A stretch of 48,595 bases of DNA from a virus, in IMG/VR virus record IMGVR_UViG_3300044799_000643, positions 1-48,595 of that record; one strand, given 5' to 3'. The position numbers and the translations under genes were made by a program. This document shows, one piece after another, positions 6,823 through 16,151 of this stretch. Every line of letters starts with the position of its first letter. Position 1 is the stretch's first letter. The notes beneath the pieces are model-generated. The model did not search any database and was not told the origin of the DNA. It was given only the letters and a program-made list of their open reading frames with translations.

Positions 6823-7020
6823 ATGAAAATATGTAAACAAGACTTGGACGAAAACAACTTTTACAAACAGGACGAAATCGAAACAGATGAGTCCATTATA
6901 ATCGAGGAAAATCTCGGCATAGTAAAATTCAGGAAATCCGTAAAAACAAGAAGTTACATTCAAGCAGGAACAGGGTCATCTATCAAAGCAGACTGGTCCA
7001 TCGAAGCAGGCTGGGGATAA
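6823..7020 (+). CDS. Acidic small protein with beta-repeat C-terminus
   Basis: ATG 6823 has AAGGGGGA upstream. The 65-residue product begins MKICKQDLDENNFY, is acidic in the middle, and ends in repeats such as SYIQAGTGSSIKADWSIEAG that resemble turns of a left- or right-handed beta-helix. Function unknown. Confidence 0.5.
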   Translation: MKICKQDLDENNFYKQDEIETDESIIIEENLGIVKFRKSVKTRSYIQAGTGSSIKADWSIEAGWG

Positions 7021-7052
7021 TATCTCTCAGGGAGGGTATACGTGCAAAAACC

Positions 7053-7475
7053 GTGACGTGCCTGCGAATAGCTGCTGGCTTCAATGCTGCCGAGGTGAAA
7101 TCTGTCGAGGCAACCTTGAAAAAGGGCGATTTAGTTTTTGGTAAACTTGCAAAGCCTAATCCTCTTCCGCCCGTCAAGTACTATTGGCATATTCATCATG
7201 AAAGCTTGTTTGAAGTTTTGCGTGAGCCGATTGAAAACCGTGTATGCTACATAAGAGAGAACAAGCCACTTGAGGAAGTTGAAACGCGTTTGAGACTGCT
7301 TCACGAAGTAAAAGATGTGAAAACACTCAAACTTGCCATAATACAAAATGATTACGAAACCCTAGAGCAGCTACATCAAAAAGAATGTCCTGATTGTCCT
7401 TGGTCAAATGAAGAACATACAATATTTCCCAACCCAAAACCAAAAACAGAACCAACAGCAAAGGGGACGATTTGA
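7053..7475 (+). CDS. Hypothetical protein with CPDCPW motif
   Basis: The 140-residue frame starts at GTG 7053, with GGGAGGG about 20 bases upstream; the exact start is uncertain. Central residues contain YYWHIHHESLFEVLREPIE and a helical ETRLRLLHEVKD segment. CPDCPW near residue 118 may bind metal. The stop overlaps the next ATG (TGATG), indicating an operon. HIHHE suggests a possible metal site; no family recognised. Confidence 0.5.
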   Translation: MTCLRIAAGFNAAEVKSVEATLKKGDLVFGKLAKPNPLPPVKYYWHIHHESLFEVLREPIENRVCYIRENKPLEEVETRLRLLHEVKDVKTLKLAIIQNDYETLEQLHQKECPDCPWSNEEHTIFPNPKPKTEPTAKGTI

Positions 7476-7828
7476 TGAGTAAGGAACAGGAAGCATTAGC
7501 AGCTTTCCTCGACGCGGTTGATGCAGGCATAGTTCAGGCACGCAGGATCCTGGGGGCCACTGTTAAGGATGAGAAGGCAGGTAAACAGGGCTTCACGTAT
7601 GACCCTGAAAAAATAGTGTGGGAACCTGCAGAAGGAACAAAAGGACCCTACCAGCTTGCAACAGTTCAAGCAAATCAGGATAACGTTGATTTTGGCCTAC
7701 TCAAAACAGCGCTTGAGCAGAATCAGAAGCCAATCTGGGGCAAAGAATACTTTTACTGGAAACTCGAACCAAATGGCGACGTAGGACGCAAGCCAATCAC
7801 AGAAATCAAAAGGAAGCAGCAGCAATGA
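7475..7828 (+). CDS. Hypothetical protein
   Basis: The 117-residue product begins MSKEQEALAAFLDAVDAG. ATG 7475 overlaps the upstream TGA, with AAGGGGA before it. The first half is helical, the second half contains GFTYDPEKIVWEPAEG and WGKEYFYWKLEPNGDVGRK, possibly a small beta domain. The stop overlaps the next ATG (AATGA). Function unknown. Confidence 0.5.
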   Translation: MSKEQEALAAFLDAVDAGIVQARRILGATVKDEKAGKQGFTYDPEKIVWEPAEGTKGPYQLATVQANQDNVDFGLLKTALEQNQKPIWGKEYFYWKLEPNGDVGRKPITEIKRKQQQ

Positions 7829-8046
7829 TTCTGTGTAAGCGATGCGGAAACTGCATGCTTAAAATCTCAACCTTTTCCTGCAGGAAGCATCACAGCAATT
7901 TCAGAGTCAACAACTGCAAAGACTATGTGGACGGCAAACCGTTAGGCTATGAAGAATATCTTCGAAAAGACAGTAAAAACATGCCTGAAGAGATGGAGTC
8001 GCCTTGGTTGCTTGCTCGATTAAAAACTGCAGCAGTCAAACAATAG
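7825..8046 (+). CDS. Small cysteine-rich protein
   Basis: The 73-residue product begins MILCKRCGNCMLKISTFSC, with four or five cysteines in the first 20 residues plus histidines (KHH), so zinc binding is likely. Coupled to the upstream gene by a four-base overlap. Function unknown. Confidence 0.5.
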   Translation: MILCKRCGNCMLKISTFSCRKHHSNFRVNNCKDYVDGKPLGYEEYLRKDSKNMPEEMESPWLLARLKTAAVKQ

Positions 8047-8084
8047 TTTTCCTTGAAGAAATGCTGAGAAAGGAGAAATAAAAG

Positions 8085-8213
8085 TTGCCTCATGAAACGC
8101 TTAGGCATTGCTTGGACTGTGGAGTAAGGCTTGTTAGAAAACCGAAAAAGCCTGCGGTCCGCTGCAGGCCCTGCGCGGCAAAAGAAAACGGAAAAAAGAA
8201 CAAAAGAACATAG
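8085..8213 (+). CDS. Small zinc-ribbon protein (42 aa)
   Basis: TTG 8085 is preceded by AGGAG at 8071-8075. The product MPHETLRHCLDCGVRLVRKP continues with CRPC, giving a clean CxxC-x14-CxxC zinc ribbon. It precedes and is out of frame with the next zinc protein. Confidence 0.5.
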   Translation: MPHETLRHCLDCGVRLVRKPKKPAVRCRPCAAKENGKKNKRT

Positions 8214-8223
8214 GAACCAAGAA

Positions 8224-8649
8224 ATGAAGTTTCCATGTAGCAACTGCGGGAACCCTGTCGAGAGGAAGCCGTCTCACGTCTGCAAGTATGTTTACTGTTC
8301 TAGAAGGTGCCAGTATGAGCATAAAAGGAAAATTGGGATTTGGAAGGCGAAGAAATGCGAAAACTGCGGCGCACCAATACGGAAGGGAAGAAGGTTCTGT
8401 TCACTCAGCTGCTATTTCAGGTGGATGTGGATGCATACGTGGGCAGAGAAACGAACGAATGATTATGAACCTGCAAAGAAAAGGTTCGTCACAGTGGTGC
8501 TTAGGGTACCACAACCTTGCCTAACAAACTTTGAAGTCGGCTTAAGACGATACATAACTGCATTCAACAAAGACACAGGAGCTCTTACGGGAAAGACGTT
8601 GATCAAAATAATTGGAGAAAGAAGACTCAAATCAGAACCCCAAGACTAA
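8224..8649 (+). CDS. Double zinc-ribbon protein
   Basis: ATG 8224 starts MKFPCSNCGNPVERKPSHV, with AGGAA upstream. A TTG at 8131 in frame would overlap the zinc-ribbon frame at 8085. Two treble-clef-like units follow one another (CSNC/YCSRRC and CENC/FCSLSC), as in FCS/MYM-like or ribosomal-type zinc fingers. The C-terminal half (VTVVLRVPQPCL, then a helix) is RHH-like. Likely nucleic-acid binding. Last gene of the rightward cluster. Confidence 0.6.
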   Translation: MKFPCSNCGNPVERKPSHVCKYVYCSRRCQYEHKRKIGIWKAKKCENCGAPIRKGRRFCSLSCYFRWMWMHTWAEKRTNDYEPAKKRFVTVVLRVPQPCLTNFEVGLRRYITAFNKDTGALTGKTLIKIIGERRLKSEPQD

Positions 8650-8985
8650 CATGCATGCACGCTAGACTAGATTAAGGTACTGCAAAAACTATTTTTTCCC
8701 TCTTTTCGGGAATCAACGGTTATAGAGCCTGTTAAGCAGCCTGTGAACTCTGCAACGTAAGCATTTTTCATATTTTCCTGCGGAACAACGTCTACAGAAC
8801 TGCTTACTCAGCCAGACGACGAAGCGGTCTAACATTCGGCATCAACTTTCAGCCTTGACTTGGAGAAAGGAGAAAGAAGATATGAAAACCTTCCTTCTGA
8901 TCTAAGGGAAATGACTTTCCCATGAATGCTGGTTGACGTCGAACTAAATAAAATATGGAAACTTCACGCATACACATGCACTATT
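8650..8985. other. Convergent intergenic region, no convincing gene
   Basis: This 336-bp gap separates the rightward early cluster from the end of the long leftward late region. A T-rich stretch CTATTTTTTCCCTCTTTT (about 8689-8706) is a plausible archaeal terminator for the rightward cluster. AT-rich ATTTTATTTAG on the minus strand (about 8945-8955) could end the late transcript. Short frames are seen but none has convincing composition. Confidence 0.5.
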
Positions 8986-9738
8986 CTATGTTGGGGGTGG
9001 TGGTTGATTTGTGTAGCCGTGTGCCTGAATGTAGTCGTATTGCTTAACCTTTTCGTCTATCCAAGGCACTGCGAACGTCATGAAGTTTGTGTTTGCAGGA
9101 TAATCCGTGATACTGCCCAAATCCATCCAGACTCCGAACATTTGCTGCATAGCCGGAGGCGTAATCAGGTGCAGACGTCCGCTTTGAATTTCAATTATCC
9201 ATCCCTTATATGTTCCGACAGGTCCATCCTGAACTGTAGTTGGCACAGCAAGTTTAAGCGGTAAAGGCGGGACTGCTGGCGGAACTGCTGGTTCTAGGGG
9301 TGTAGGCGCTTTTCCTGACCACACGTTTTTGAGTTCTGAAACGAAACCAGTACCGACCAGAACGATTACGTTGATTATTTCTTTGTATTGGGGCAAAGCC
9401 GCTGCAACTGGACCAAGAATTCCGATGAACCAAGTGAGGGTCAATAATAGTTTTGTTATGTCGTATTTTTCAGTTACTCCCTTCAATGCTGCGAGACGGT
9501 TTTGACGGAAATACATGAAAATGTTGTATATCCAAATGAAAATCACGATCAGAGGAGCACCATTCAGAACGTTGACGATGAGAGGCGCGTAAGGACCTAG
9601 ACTAGTAAGGTCAATGGCTCCTTTGCTGATTCCAAGTGATAGGGCTCCGAGGGTGCCGCCTATAACTGCAAGAATCAACGTTGCAATGATGAGGCCTTGA
9701 GCAGCGTTAAGCTTCCATTTATCCGGTGAGGTTGCCAA
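8986..9738 (-). CDS. Membrane protein at the end of the late region
   Basis: The 250-residue product starts at TTG 9738 with AGGAG upstream. Four hydrophobic segments (about residues 14-36, 50-75, 93-112 and 118-135) are followed by a proline-rich linker (EPAVPPAVPPLPLKLAVP) and a soluble C-terminal domain of about 90 residues. Placed last in the late region, it could be a holin-like or host-envelope protein; this is inference from position only. Confidence 0.55.
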   Translation of the reverse strand: MATSPDKWKLNAAQGLIIATLILAVIGGTLGALSLGISKGAIDLTSLGPYAPLIVNVLNGAPLIVIFIWIYNIFMYFRQNRLAALKGVTEKYDITKLLLTLTWFIGILGPVAAALPQYKEIINVIVLVGTGFVSELKNVWSGKAPTPLEPAVPPAVPPLPLKLAVPTTVQDGPVGTYKGWIIEIQSGRLHLITPPAMQQMFGVWMDLGSITDYPANTNFMTFAVPWIDEKVKQYDYIQAHGYTNQPPPPT

Positions 9739-9801
9739 AATGTTTTTTCATCTCCTGTAATTTGATACCTATGAATGATTCTGAATTTATAATTTGTGGT
9801 G

Positions 9802-10635
9802 TTAGACTTCTTGAAGTGTAAGCGTGAATTTTCTGATGTTTTGGCCACCGATGTTTTCAATGGTCCACGATACATGCAGAACATACACGTTTGCATTGTC
9901 TACGGGCCTCACTGTTTGGGCGCTGTAGAATATGACTGGGGCGCCTGCGTCGGCTACGGCTTCGAAATAATTTGTTTGACTCAAGGGCCAGAGAATGTTT
10001 TGTTCGATGCAATCTATCGTGTACGTGCGGACGATGCCGTAGACTTTGATTCGTCGTTTGTAGGCACTGTTGGTCCAGCTGTCCCACTGTGAAGCCTGCA
10101 CAGAAGCATCTTCCATCCAACGAGTAATCGTGAGCGGTCTGCCGTCTAAAGTGGCGTTTGAAGGGATAGGCGCGATTTTGGAGATTAGCCAGTTGATCGT
10201 GTGGTCTGTGAAGGGGTCCATCGATGTTATGTTTAGCTGAAAAGTTGTGCTGGTTGGGCTGCTCGCAAATAAAGATTGCCCACCTAAATCATCTTGCGCT
10301 GTGAGTTTGATGCTGTCTACGGTAGGCGTGAATGGTAAACTGTGAATGACGGATGCGGATACGTAGCCTTTAGGAATCTTTACAGAACCAAACATGTAAG
10401 CTATTGTATTCGAAGGTATTATCCAGTTGACTGTGTACGCCGTAAGGTCCATGAAGCTTAGGTTGATGTCGAACGTTGTGGCTGTGGGGTTGCTGGGATA
10501 AAGTGTTCGGCCGCCCAAATCGTCAGACGTTATTAATGTGATTTGGTCAACAGTTGGCGTGGAAGGTAGGCCATGTAACACAGTTACTACTGTTAACCCT
10601 GCAGGTATTGTTGCGGTACCGAATACGTAATCCAT
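9802..10635 (-). CDS. Virion/tail protein with duplicated beta domain
   Basis: The 277-residue product has two tandem copies of an 80-residue domain: YVFGTATIPAGLTVVTVLHG... and YMFGSVKIPKGYVSASVIHS..., each with PTVD, DDLGG and a closing NWLI/NWII strand. The remaining C-terminal part is beta-rich. Position among distal tail genes and beta repeats fit a tail-tip, baseplate or fibre protein. No specific family recognised. Confidence 0.6.
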   Translation of the reverse strand: MDYVFGTATIPAGLTVVTVLHGLPSTPTVDQITLITSDDLGGRTLYPSNPTATTFDINLSFMDLTAYTVNWIIPSNTIAYMFGSVKIPKGYVSASVIHSLPFTPTVDSIKLTAQDDLGGQSLFASSPTSTTFQLNITSMDPFTDHTINWLISKIAPIPSNATLDGRPLTITRWMEDASVQASQWDSWTNSAYKRRIKVYGIVRTYTIDCIEQNILWPLSQTNYFEAVADAGAPVIFYSAQTVRPVDNANVYVLHVSWTIENIGGQNIRKFTLTLQEV

Positions 10636-10727
10636 CTTTATATCCCATGTTTTGAAGTGATTTTTTCCAAAAAAAGGTAAGAGTTTAAGTACCTGTAACT
10701 TTCCGTTGAAGTAATAGATGTCTCTGC

Positions 10728-12476
10728 TTATGGATAATCTGTTCCCCCAATGTTGGCTTGGAATTTTGAGTTAGCTCCAACGCGAAGGTAGGCAGCGCCA
10801 ACAAAATTTTGGAAAGTGTGGGTTGCATAAATATTATAGTTTGCGCCCGTTGTTTCTTCAATGCAGTACTTAGGTCGATAGATTCCTGTGCTGTCTGAAA
10901 ATGTTATGCCTGTGATTATACAGTAGGTTCCACCATTGTAGAAGTATGAGTAAGTTCCATCTCCTGCTTTTGATGCTCGATCTATGGTTCCACCCTCAAC
11001 AGTAATGTGGTGGCAACCACTTCCTATTGTGAACGCGCCATACCATGCGTCTGTGCTGTGAATATTAACGAAATTTGTTCTAACTGCACCGTTTTCCACA
11101 AGAAAAGCTCTACTTCCGCCAGCAAAAATATTTATGAAATGATTTGATGCACCAGCGTTAACATCAACCGCGTATTGTGTGCTTCCGCCTACATCCAAGA
11201 TTAGATTGCTGAAATCACTGTCGTATGCGTTGCCGCAGTAAAGACCGCCGTATGGGCCGTAGGGATTAGCATACATCGATCCACCATGCGCATAAATAGT
11301 GTCAACGCTAAATCTGCCCTGATAAAGAGCCATGCAGTAATTCTCTATGTTCACAAACTCCATGTCAGTAATTTTCCAGCGCCACGTATCATAAGCGTGT
11401 ACATCAATTCCAACTGCTGTACCAGTAGAGCCATCAAGAGTTCCACCATGAATCCAAACGTTCGCGGGATAACCGAAGGGTTGACCAGCCACATTAACAG
11501 CCTGAATCATTATTGAATTTGTGCCGGGGGTTCTTGTTATTGTTCCCTGTATCTCAACTTCAGTGTTGAAACCTACTTGTATTATTGAATCTGTGGTAAA
11601 GTTGCCTTTCAAAACAGTTTTTTCTTGCCACGTCCGCCCATTTGTTAACGCCGTACTTAAAGCATAGTTTATCACGGTAGTCTGGTTTGACCCAGAAGTT
11701 AATATGCTTCCGTTTGCAGCTTCAGCATAACAACTTGTTGAGTTCACAAATACTAGACAGCTTACAGGCAAAATCACGTTATTGCTTCCTGAAGGCCCCG
11801 CCGGTCCCTGTGGTCCAGTTGCACCTTCTGTGCCCAATGATGCCCATGCCGTGCCATTGCACACCCAAGCCGTGTAATTCGTGGTTAGATAAAACGTGTT
11901 GCCCAATGTGGGAGTAGGACTTGTGGGAAACGTTGTGCCTGCGGGGAACGTAAAGTTCCAGTTAGCATTTGCCATGAGACTCGTGATGTTTACGTTGTTG
12001 TACCAGAATGCATTTGACCCGTAATAATTCATTTTGCCATTGACTATTTCGATGACAGTGCAACTTCCATAATTTACGCTTGGATCCAACGTTACACCCT
12101 TCAAGAGCACAGTACCGGGAACTGAAGTCAGATTACCGAAAGCGTCATTTTCAACCTGCACCTTGCTTGTGCTGAAATAGTCAAGCTTACCGTTTGTGCC
12201 ATTCTGCAGACAATAGTACGTGTCAACCATGCTGATGATGTAGTCATACGGTTTTTGGAGTCCACTTAAACTGCTGTTCACTGGAATGTCAATGCGATTC
12301 TGCAGGGTGATAAGTTGTTCTTGAAGGCTTATGTTAACATTAACGTTAGCTCCCATTTTCGCCGCGAATCCTGAAGCCACCAAAATGACAACTGTCATTA
12401 TGGTTACTTCCCACCATTTCAGATTCTTGAAAGTTCCAACAATGTTTAATGCAGATTTACTTACTTCATTTGCCAT
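10728..12476 (-). CDS. Tail fibre / receptor-binding protein with collagen-like and beta-helix parts
   Basis: The 582-residue product has an N-terminal hydrophobic helix (about 22-42), a central collagen-like GPQGPAGPSG, then a long region (about 290-560) rich in short strands with NNxI-type turns, resembling a right-handed pectate-lyase-type beta-helix. Such architecture is typical of viral tail spikes that bind or cleave surface glycans. Many NxS/T sequons suggest glycosylation in an archaeal host. Enzymatic activity is not established. Confidence 0.65.
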   Translation of the reverse strand: MANEVSKSALNIVGTFKNLKWWEVTIMTVVILVASGFAAKMGANVNVNISLQEQLITLQNRIDIPVNSSLSGLQKPYDYIISMVDTYYCLQNGTNGKLDYFSTSKVQVENDAFGNLTSVPGTVLLKGVTLDPSVNYGSCTVIEIVNGKMNYYGSNAFWYNNVNITSLMANANWNFTFPAGTTFPTSPTPTLGNTFYLTTNYTAWVCNGTAWASLGTEGATGPQGPAGPSGSNNVILPVSCLVFVNSTSCYAEAANGSILTSGSNQTTVINYALSTALTNGRTWQEKTVLKGNFTTDSIIQVGFNTEVEIQGTITRTPGTNSIMIQAVNVAGQPFGYPANVWIHGGTLDGSTGTAVGIDVHAYDTWRWKITDMEFVNIENYCMALYQGRFSVDTIYAHGGSMYANPYGPYGGLYCGNAYDSDFSNLILDVGGSTQYAVDVNAGASNHFINIFAGGSRAFLVENGAVRTNFVNIHSTDAWYGAFTIGSGCHHITVEGGTIDRASKAGDGTYSYFYNGGTYCIITGITFSDSTGIYRPKYCIEETTGANYNIYATHTFQNFVGAAYLRVGANSKFQANIGGTDYP

Positions 12477-12697
12477 TTTTCATTTTTTCTTTCTTCGCCT
12501 ACACCCGGCGAACCTGAACAACCAACCACTACGATCCAACCGATGTCACGCTCAAAAAACAAGCGCATGACTCTAATATTGCCGTGAGTTCTATAAATCT
12601 TTTTGCCTTCCACACGCGCAACCGCTAAAACGTCGCCAACATCACGAAACTTGCCCTTATCGTCCCGAATGACTAGAGCCTTCAACTGCATGTTCAC
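12461..12697 (-). CDS. Small hypothetical protein
   Basis: The 78-residue frame overlaps both neighbours slightly. The N-terminal part (MQLKALVIRDDKGKFRDVGD) is beta-rich; the C-terminal tail is charged. It may start at ATG 12697 or 12691. Probably a small virion or chaperone protein; function unknown. Confidence 0.5.
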   Translation of the reverse strand: MNMQLKALVIRDDKGKFRDVGDVLAVARVEGKKIYRTHGNIRVMRLFFERDIGWIVVVGCSGSPGVGEERKNEKWQMK

Positions 12698-13827
12698 CTT
12701 GCGTCAACTCCAACGTAGCTGATGCAAATCATTTCTCCGCTAGTCACAATCCAAGAACATGTAACCACGTCTAAAATGTCGAAGGTGTAGTTGTGTTGAA
12801 GAATAAGGCCCGTTCCTGCTGAGGCAACACTGTAGAAGTCCGTTGCGTCTCCGAAACTGACAAGCCTAGTTTTTCCCAGTTTAGAAGTTTTGACGGCGTC
12901 TGTTAAGAGGGGTTCAAGCCAAGCGTAAAACGTGCTGAACTGCGCAAAGTCCAGAGTTATAGGCTGGTGGTCTTGTTTTGGAATGAACCAGGGACACAGG
13001 AACGCAACAGCATAACATTCCGAGGAAAGACCTGCTTGATCCGTGTATCCCACAATGTTTACTGTTATTGTCCTTCCGACAGGAGCAGACCCTATGATTA
13101 TGGTGGAACTTCCAAGGCCGTAAGTGGGGTTGCTTGTGTTTCCGTCTGCATCGTCATTGTGACTAATAAAAATGGAGCCAGAGTTTAAACCTGTGATGTT
13201 GCCTACTTGAATGTTGATTTTTCCAGCGTCATTCGTGCCCGTCTTCATATGAGTTCTGCGTTGCGGACTTGCTGTTGCGTCTTTGGCAAAGATGAAAAGG
13301 GTGACCGTGTGATTTGCAATGTTTCCGATTGGCGTTGCCCGTGCCGCTGGAATCGTGAATGTTTCGTTCAGCAGCGTAGTATTCGCATTTTGTGTTAGCG
13401 CTACAACTCCACTATCAAAGGGTCCTGCACCCGCCATATCGTTGAAAGCTACTTGTCCAGCGTAAATGCCGGACCATCCGACCCAGCCGCCGCCGCTCAC
13501 CTGCCAAACAGCAACCCAAAAAATGACTTCATGACTGCCTGTGCCAACATACAGGAACAGATCAGGCGACGCCACAGAATTTGGATTATTCACACCGCCA
13601 GAAGACCAAACAGGCACTCCGTCAAGCGTTATTTTCCCAGCGCCATTCCAAGTCCCGCCGCCGCTTCCACCAAGTGTACCCTTTACGCCAATGATGGTGG
13701 GACCGTTGACTGAGAAGCTTTTAACGTTTACCCAGTCTGTAACAGCATTTTGGCTTGCTGAAGCTGCATTGTTGAACCAATTCTGTTCTGTATCATGCTT
13801 TCTTTCCTGTTCAGCCAATATAACCAT
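12694..13827 (-). CDS. Distal tail protein
   Basis: The 377-residue, glycine- and aromatic-rich beta protein directly follows the tape-measure gene (one-base spacing). In tailed phages this is the place of distal tail or hub proteins. Contains GGSGGGTWNGAGKITLDGVP and many NxT/S sequons. No enzymatic motif seen. Confidence 0.6.
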   Translation of the reverse strand: MVILAEQERKHDTEQNWFNNAASASQNAVTDWVNVKSFSVNGPTIIGVKGTLGGSGGGTWNGAGKITLDGVPVWSSGGVNNPNSVASPDLFLYVGTGSHEVIFWVAVWQVSGGGWVGWSGIYAGQVAFNDMAGAGPFDSGVVALTQNANTTLLNETFTIPAARATPIGNIANHTVTLFIFAKDATASPQRRTHMKTGTNDAGKINIQVGNITGLNSGSIFISHNDDADGNTSNPTYGLGSSTIIIGSAPVGRTITVNIVGYTDQAGLSSECYAVAFLCPWFIPKQDHQPITLDFAQFSTFYAWLEPLLTDAVKTSKLGKTRLVSFGDATDFYSVASAGTGLILQHNYTFDILDVVTCSWIVTSGEMICISYVGVDAR

Positions 13828-16029
13828 TTAGAATGTCGCTCCTTTTCTGATTCGTTTCTGCGTAGCTGAAGCCCCATAGCTTGAAGGCTCAACGATAATT
13901 GTTTTGAGTTGAGCTAACACTTCCTGTGCAGCCAACTTCACCGTCTCCCTATCTGCATTGCCCTGCACAAATATTAAAGGAGAATTTATCTGCACAGTAG
14001 TTCCTTCTCCTTGAACGCTTCTCATTTTGGAAAGTGGAATCACAACTTCCGACCCGCTTTCCCCCAGTAAAGCAAAAGTTGGACCCATTACAACTCCACC
14101 TTCCTGCATCATTCTTAACCCTGGACCACCGCCCCCAGGTTTAAGAAGACTCGCTAGATATGCTGCATAAGCTTCCTGCGTTTGAATTCCTTGCCTATAC
14201 AACTCAACTGGAATGCTGACGGGTGCCCCTGTGGACATTGCTTTGGTTGCTGCTGCTACGCTGACTGCGGCTCCGACGGCCTGCGCCATCAACTTGTTAT
14301 ACCAGTCTTCCAACGTCGCATATTTCGCCATGTCCGCAGCTGACGTGATTCCCGCCGAAACCATCGCGTCCATCGAAGCCTTAATACTCTTCGCCATATC
14401 AGCGGCTTTGTTTGTGCTGCAATCCTGAAACGCTTTAATGTTAGCTTGAGCCTGCCCCACCAGTCCTCTGCTCAGTAAGTCGTTGGTGTCTGCGACAAGA
14501 TTACTCATTTCTTTTGTTCCAAACGCCGAGATACCCGCAAACTTGCCTGAAGAACAGTCCTTGAAGGCTTGAAGGTCTGCCTGCGCTTTACCAACAAGCT
14601 GCTCATCAATAGACTTGACGATTGCAGTTGTGGAACTTGCTAGGTCTTTCTCCGCTTCATCCCATGTAAGGTGCCATTGCGTTCGAAACTTCTCAACATT
14701 CGCTAAACTCAGGGCAAGTTTTAGACCCATACTCATATTCTGGTTGTCCATGATAGCGTTAATGTTTTCGGCAGAAGTGGCGAGAGAATCCTGATATTGC
14801 TGGGTTGACTTCACAAATTTGTCTGTATAATACGTGTTGAGTGTGTCTGCGTGGTCTTGAAGGAGTTTTTGTTGTTCAGCATTAGCCTCAGCAAGGTCTG
14901 CCTGCTGCTGGGCCAACTCCTGAGCTTGTTTGTCCGTGTAGTTTGTAATGTCCTTTTTAGCTTCATCCAGAGAAATAGTCCATTTGTCATGAAAATCCCA
15001 AACAAGTGCCGCCATCGCGTCAAAGTCATGCTTGTTAAGTGCTGCTTCATACGCTTTTTTGATGTCGCCCAGCGACGTGTCTGCCGCTGCATCTAAAAGT
15101 CTAAAACTTTGCGATAATTCATAGGAGTAGTTGGTAATATCATTCATTCTGTAGCCGAGCTTCGCCATATTTTCAGCTACTTGCGGATCAATGTCCCGCT
15201 GTGCTGCCGCTGCTTTTACCTGATCCTCCGCTGCTTTGACCGCCTTGTTTGTGGCGTAGGTAAGTTCCTGAGTGTGCCTTGCAAGGTCCTGTACGTCTTG
15301 ACTTGTCTGTTTAGCCGCGTTTCCCGCGCCCGTAACCCAGTTGGCGAAGCCTTGAAGTGCGCCGCCTATAAGGTTCAGCTGTGGCATGAAAAAGTCGCTG
15401 ATTGCCTCTCCAATCCCGTTTATTGCATCCCTGAAAGGCTTGCACGTGTTGTAAGCGTTGACCAGCACAACTGCGAGAGTAATTAAGGATCCTATGAGGC
15501 CTATGCTTAACGCGGCGTTTGTAGCACTAATTGAAACACCCATTTGATCAAGCGCTTTACTTGCGCCTGAAGTCATCGTTATCATTGTTGGCACAACAGA
15601 AAGCGCCATCATCATCATACTTTGGTTAACGTTGCCCTGTGCAAGACTTGCGCGTTCCTGCGAGACTGTCAACGCTTCCTGCGCGATTGCAAGTTTGTCC
15701 GCTGCATCCTTGGCTTCCACGCTTGACACCCCATATTTAGCCACAGTTTCATTATAGTTTTTGGTGGCTTGATCAACTGCTTCTGTACTGCGTTTCATGT
15801 TAAGGTTAGCGCGGTCTAAGGCAACCTGACTTTTTTCTATGCGGTCGAAACTCATGTAGAGGCTGAAGCCTGCGGTTGCTATGCCACTGAAAGCAACGGT
15901 TAACTCACGCATGCTGGTACCGACGCTTTCGGTGTCCTTGGCGAGGTTGGTGCTGGCTAAGGCGACTCCATTGTAGCTACTGGTTATCTTGCTTGCTGCA
16001 CCCGCCACTTCACCGTATGACTGCCCCAA
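13828..16029 (-). CDS. Tail tape-measure protein
   Basis: The 733-residue, alanine-rich, largely helical product lies directly after the frameshifted tail chaperones. It contains a coiled-coil stretch (about 60-130) and two hydrophobic segments (about 137-190), as in tape-measure proteins that set tail length. The listed start is TTG 16029, but the open frame and tape-measure-like sequence (EATGVITNAASKISSSF) continue upstream to about 16146 without an ATG, GTG or TTG. AGGAG at 16161-16157 sits 10 bases before an ATA at 16146, so initiation there is possible. Confidence 0.85.
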   Translation of the reverse strand: MGQSYGEVAGAASKITSSYNGVALASTNLAKDTESVGTSMRELTVAFSGIATAGFSLYMSFDRIEKSQVALDRANLNMKRSTEAVDQATKNYNETVAKYGVSSVEAKDAADKLAIAQEALTVSQERASLAQGNVNQSMMMMALSVVPTMITMTSGASKALDQMGVSISATNAALSIGLIGSLITLAVVLVNAYNTCKPFRDAINGIGEAISDFFMPQLNLIGGALQGFANWVTGAGNAAKQTSQDVQDLARHTQELTYATNKAVKAAEDQVKAAAAQRDIDPQVAENMAKLGYRMNDITNYSYELSQSFRLLDAAADTSLGDIKKAYEAALNKHDFDAMAALVWDFHDKWTISLDEAKKDITNYTDKQAQELAQQQADLAEANAEQQKLLQDHADTLNTYYTDKFVKSTQQYQDSLATSAENINAIMDNQNMSMGLKLALSLANVEKFRTQWHLTWDEAEKDLASSTTAIVKSIDEQLVGKAQADLQAFKDCSSGKFAGISAFGTKEMSNLVADTNDLLSRGLVGQAQANIKAFQDCSTNKAADMAKSIKASMDAMVSAGITSAADMAKYATLEDWYNKLMAQAVGAAVSVAAATKAMSTGAPVSIPVELYRQGIQTQEAYAAYLASLLKPGGGGPGLRMMQEGGVVMGPTFALLGESGSEVVIPLSKMRSVQGEGTTVQINSPLIFVQGNADRETVKLAAQEVLAQLKTIIVEPSSYGASATQKRIRKGATF

Positions 16030-16151
16030 CTTTTTCTCTGAATCTGCAACAACATTGAAGCTTGAACTTATCTTGCTTGCAGCATTAGTGATGACGCCTG
16101 TAGCTTCGTCTAAAGCTGTTAACGTTATTGTTATGTTGTCGCTTATGGTTC

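Noticed and set aside
8720-8925. Possible zinc-finger gene remnant in the convergent gap
   Set aside because: Two cysteines appear in one frame but it is broken by stops and no start or ribosome site supports it.
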